NCBI GenBank assembly: GCA_000438115.1
Contig: FR903635.1
Span: 47,455 to 54,924, forward strand
Length of the DNA: 7,470 bases
Direction of reading: 5' to 3'
Source: Prevotella sp. CAG:617
GTDB lineage: Bacteria > Bacteroidota > Bacteroidia > Bacteroidales > Bacteroidaceae
The notes beneath the pieces were generated by a model. It saw only the letters and a program-made list of their open reading frames with translations. It was not told the origin of the DNA and did not search any database. The translations under genes were made by a program, and so were the position numbers. Below are positions 6,746 through 7,470 of this stretch, piece after piece (position 1 is the stretch's first letter; every line of letters begins with the position of its first letter).

Positions 6746-6753
6746 TATATTTG
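6746..6753 (+). promoter_or_regulatory. Bacteroides-type -7 promoter box of the GH3 gene
   Basis: TATATTTG is an exact match to the Bacteroides primary-sigma -7 consensus TAnnTTTG. A start near 6758-6762 would give a leader of about 40 bases. There is no TTTG at the expected -33 position (about 6723-6728 reads CCACAT), which fits a promoter that depends on an activator, perhaps at the inverted repeat just upstream. Confidence 0.55.
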
Positions 6754-6802
6754 CAACCGTCTAATACATAAAAAAAAGAAATCGTCCACAACAACGAAAG
6801 CT

Positions 6803-7470
6803 ATGAAAAGGTTTTTACTGCTGGGAGCCATCAGTCTGCTGACCGCATGCCACTCCTACGAAACTGTCAACACCTCCGTTTACATGGATTCGTCACGACC
6901 GACCAAAGAACGTGTCGAAGCCCTGCTCCGGCAAATGACACTTGACGAAAAAATCGGCCAGATGGACATGGTGTCCGAATGGGACGAACAGGCTATTTTT
7001 GACAAGGGTTACTATAATTTCGGTGTCTGGATTTGCGGACAGTCGCTTGAACAGCTCAACAAAATGCAGACTCTATCAGAAAAGACACGTCTGAAAATCC
7101 CTTATCTTATAGGTGCCGACGCGGCTCACGGTAACGGTCTTATCTCCGGACGTACCATCTTCCCCACGTCCATCAGCATGGCCGCTACTTTCAACCGCGA
7201 CCTGGTAAAACAGACAACTACCGCCGCTTCCCGCGAAATCCGAACTGGCGGACTGAGCTGGATATTTGCTCCGAGCGTCGACGTCGTATTCGATGCCCGC
7301 TGGGGCCGCACCGGAGAAACCTACGGCGAAGACCCCTACCTGGCCAGCGAGCTCGTCCGACAGGCCGTATCAGGCTATCAGGACCATGAGAACCCGCAGG
7401 ACCGCGTAGCCACTTCAGTCAAGCATCTCTGCGGAGGTGGTGCCTCGGTAGGCGGCATGGAACTCGGAAA
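6803..7470 (+). CDS. Glycoside hydrolase family 3 lipoprotein (beta-glucosidase-like), 3'-truncated by window edge
   Basis: The first 222 residues of a GH3 enzyme, open to the window end. Such enzymes release beta-linked glucose, xylose or related sugars from the non-reducing end of oligosaccharides; the specificity here is unknown. ATG 6803 is chosen because it gives a lipoprotein signal peptide with lipobox LTAC and lipidated Cys16. The next residues (HSYET) lack the acidic cluster of Bacteroidetes surface-export signals, so a periplasm-facing location is more likely. The (beta/alpha)8 GH3 N-domain starts near residue 32: VEALLRQMTLDEKIGQM, then IPYLIGADAAHG (Asp106, His109), FPTSISMAATFN, DARWGRTGETYGEDPYL (Arg166, Arg169) and VATSVKHLCGGG with the substrate-binding Lys207-His208 pair. 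The catalytic nucleophile region (SDW/SDY-like) lies beyond the window. KHLCGGG departs from the commoner KHF-G pattern. It is divergent from clpB and has its own -7 box. Family certain; substrate not. Confidence 0.93.
   Translation, partial: MKRFLLLGAISLLTACHSYETVNTSVYMDSSRPTKERVEALLRQMTLDEKIGQMDMVSEWDEQAIFDKGYYNFGVWICGQSLEQLNKMQTLSEKTRLKIPYLIGADAAHGNGLISGRTIFPTSISMAATFNRDLVKQTTTAASREIRTGGLSWIFAPSVDVVFDARWGRTGETYGEDPYLASELVRQAVSGYQDHENPQDRVATSVKHLCGGGASVGGMELG

Larger units (their letters stand above)
6402..6802. other. Divergent intergenic region between clpB and the GH3 gene
   Basis: About 400 bases without a convincing gene. Short open frames here have no recognisable motifs and look random. 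The clpB side holds a 6-bp inverted repeat (6439-6463) and a sigma-54-like site (6475-6491). The middle holds two near-identical 13-base palindromes (6503-6515 and 6605-6617). The glycosidase side holds an 8-bp perfect inverted repeat (6698-6718) and a Bacteroides -7 box (6746-6753). No tRNA, terminator or riboswitch is recognised. Confidence 0.7.

Noticed and set aside
6567..6794. Possible small minus-strand gene (75 codons) between clpB and the GH3 gene
   Set aside because: It has no recognisable motif, spans the candidate operator and -7 box of the GH3 gene, and shows no start signal. It is most likely chance.

Overview
The window looks like a chromosomal stretch from a member of the Bacteroidales, probably Bacteroidaceae. 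The genus cannot be fixed by eye. The evidence is the Bacteroides-type AraC regulator, the Bacteroidetes-style HtpG with IGHFGLGFYSAF in place of IGQFGVGFYSAF and an enlarged charged C-terminal segment, the A-rich translation starts without Shine-Dalgarno sequences, and an exact Bacteroides -7 box (TATATTTG) before the last gene. This is mainly a housekeeping/stress region with a sugar-utilisation gene beginning at its right end. I see no mobile element, CRISPR array, tRNA or rRNA.

Layout. (1) 1-538, plus strand: the 3' part of an AraC-family regulator whose 5' end lies outside the window. (2) 563-1438, minus: an exported DUF1460 protein, a NlpC/P60-like papain-fold putative amidase, convergent with the regulator. 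(3) 1532-3586, minus: htpG (Hsp90 chaperone), ending in a strong intrinsic terminator at 1456-1503 that lies only 17 bases before the DUF1460 start codon. (4) 3587-3800: a gap holding two successive hairpins behind clpB (the second a classic intrinsic terminator) and the htpG promoter region. (5) 3801-6401, minus: clpB (Hsp100 disaggregase). (6) 6402-6802: a divergent intergenic region of about 400 bases with candidate control sites for clpB on one side and the glycosidase on the other. (7) 6803-7470, plus: the 5' part of a lipoprotein glycoside hydrolase of family 3, cut by the window end.

Functionally, clpB and htpG form a co-oriented pair of ATP-dependent protein-quality-control chaperones, each apparently its own transcription unit. 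ClpB pulls polypeptides out of aggregates, normally with DnaK, and HtpG helps client proteins fold or mature. The most interesting signal is upstream of both: htpG has an exact match to the sigma-54 -24/-12 consensus, and clpB has a related but degraded version. Together with a near-repeated 13-base palindrome, this suggests, but does not prove, shared stress control. The DUF1460 protein and the GH3 enzyme act outside the cytoplasm and have no evident functional tie to the chaperones. No wholly new multi-gene system is visible; the points worth follow-up are regulatory.
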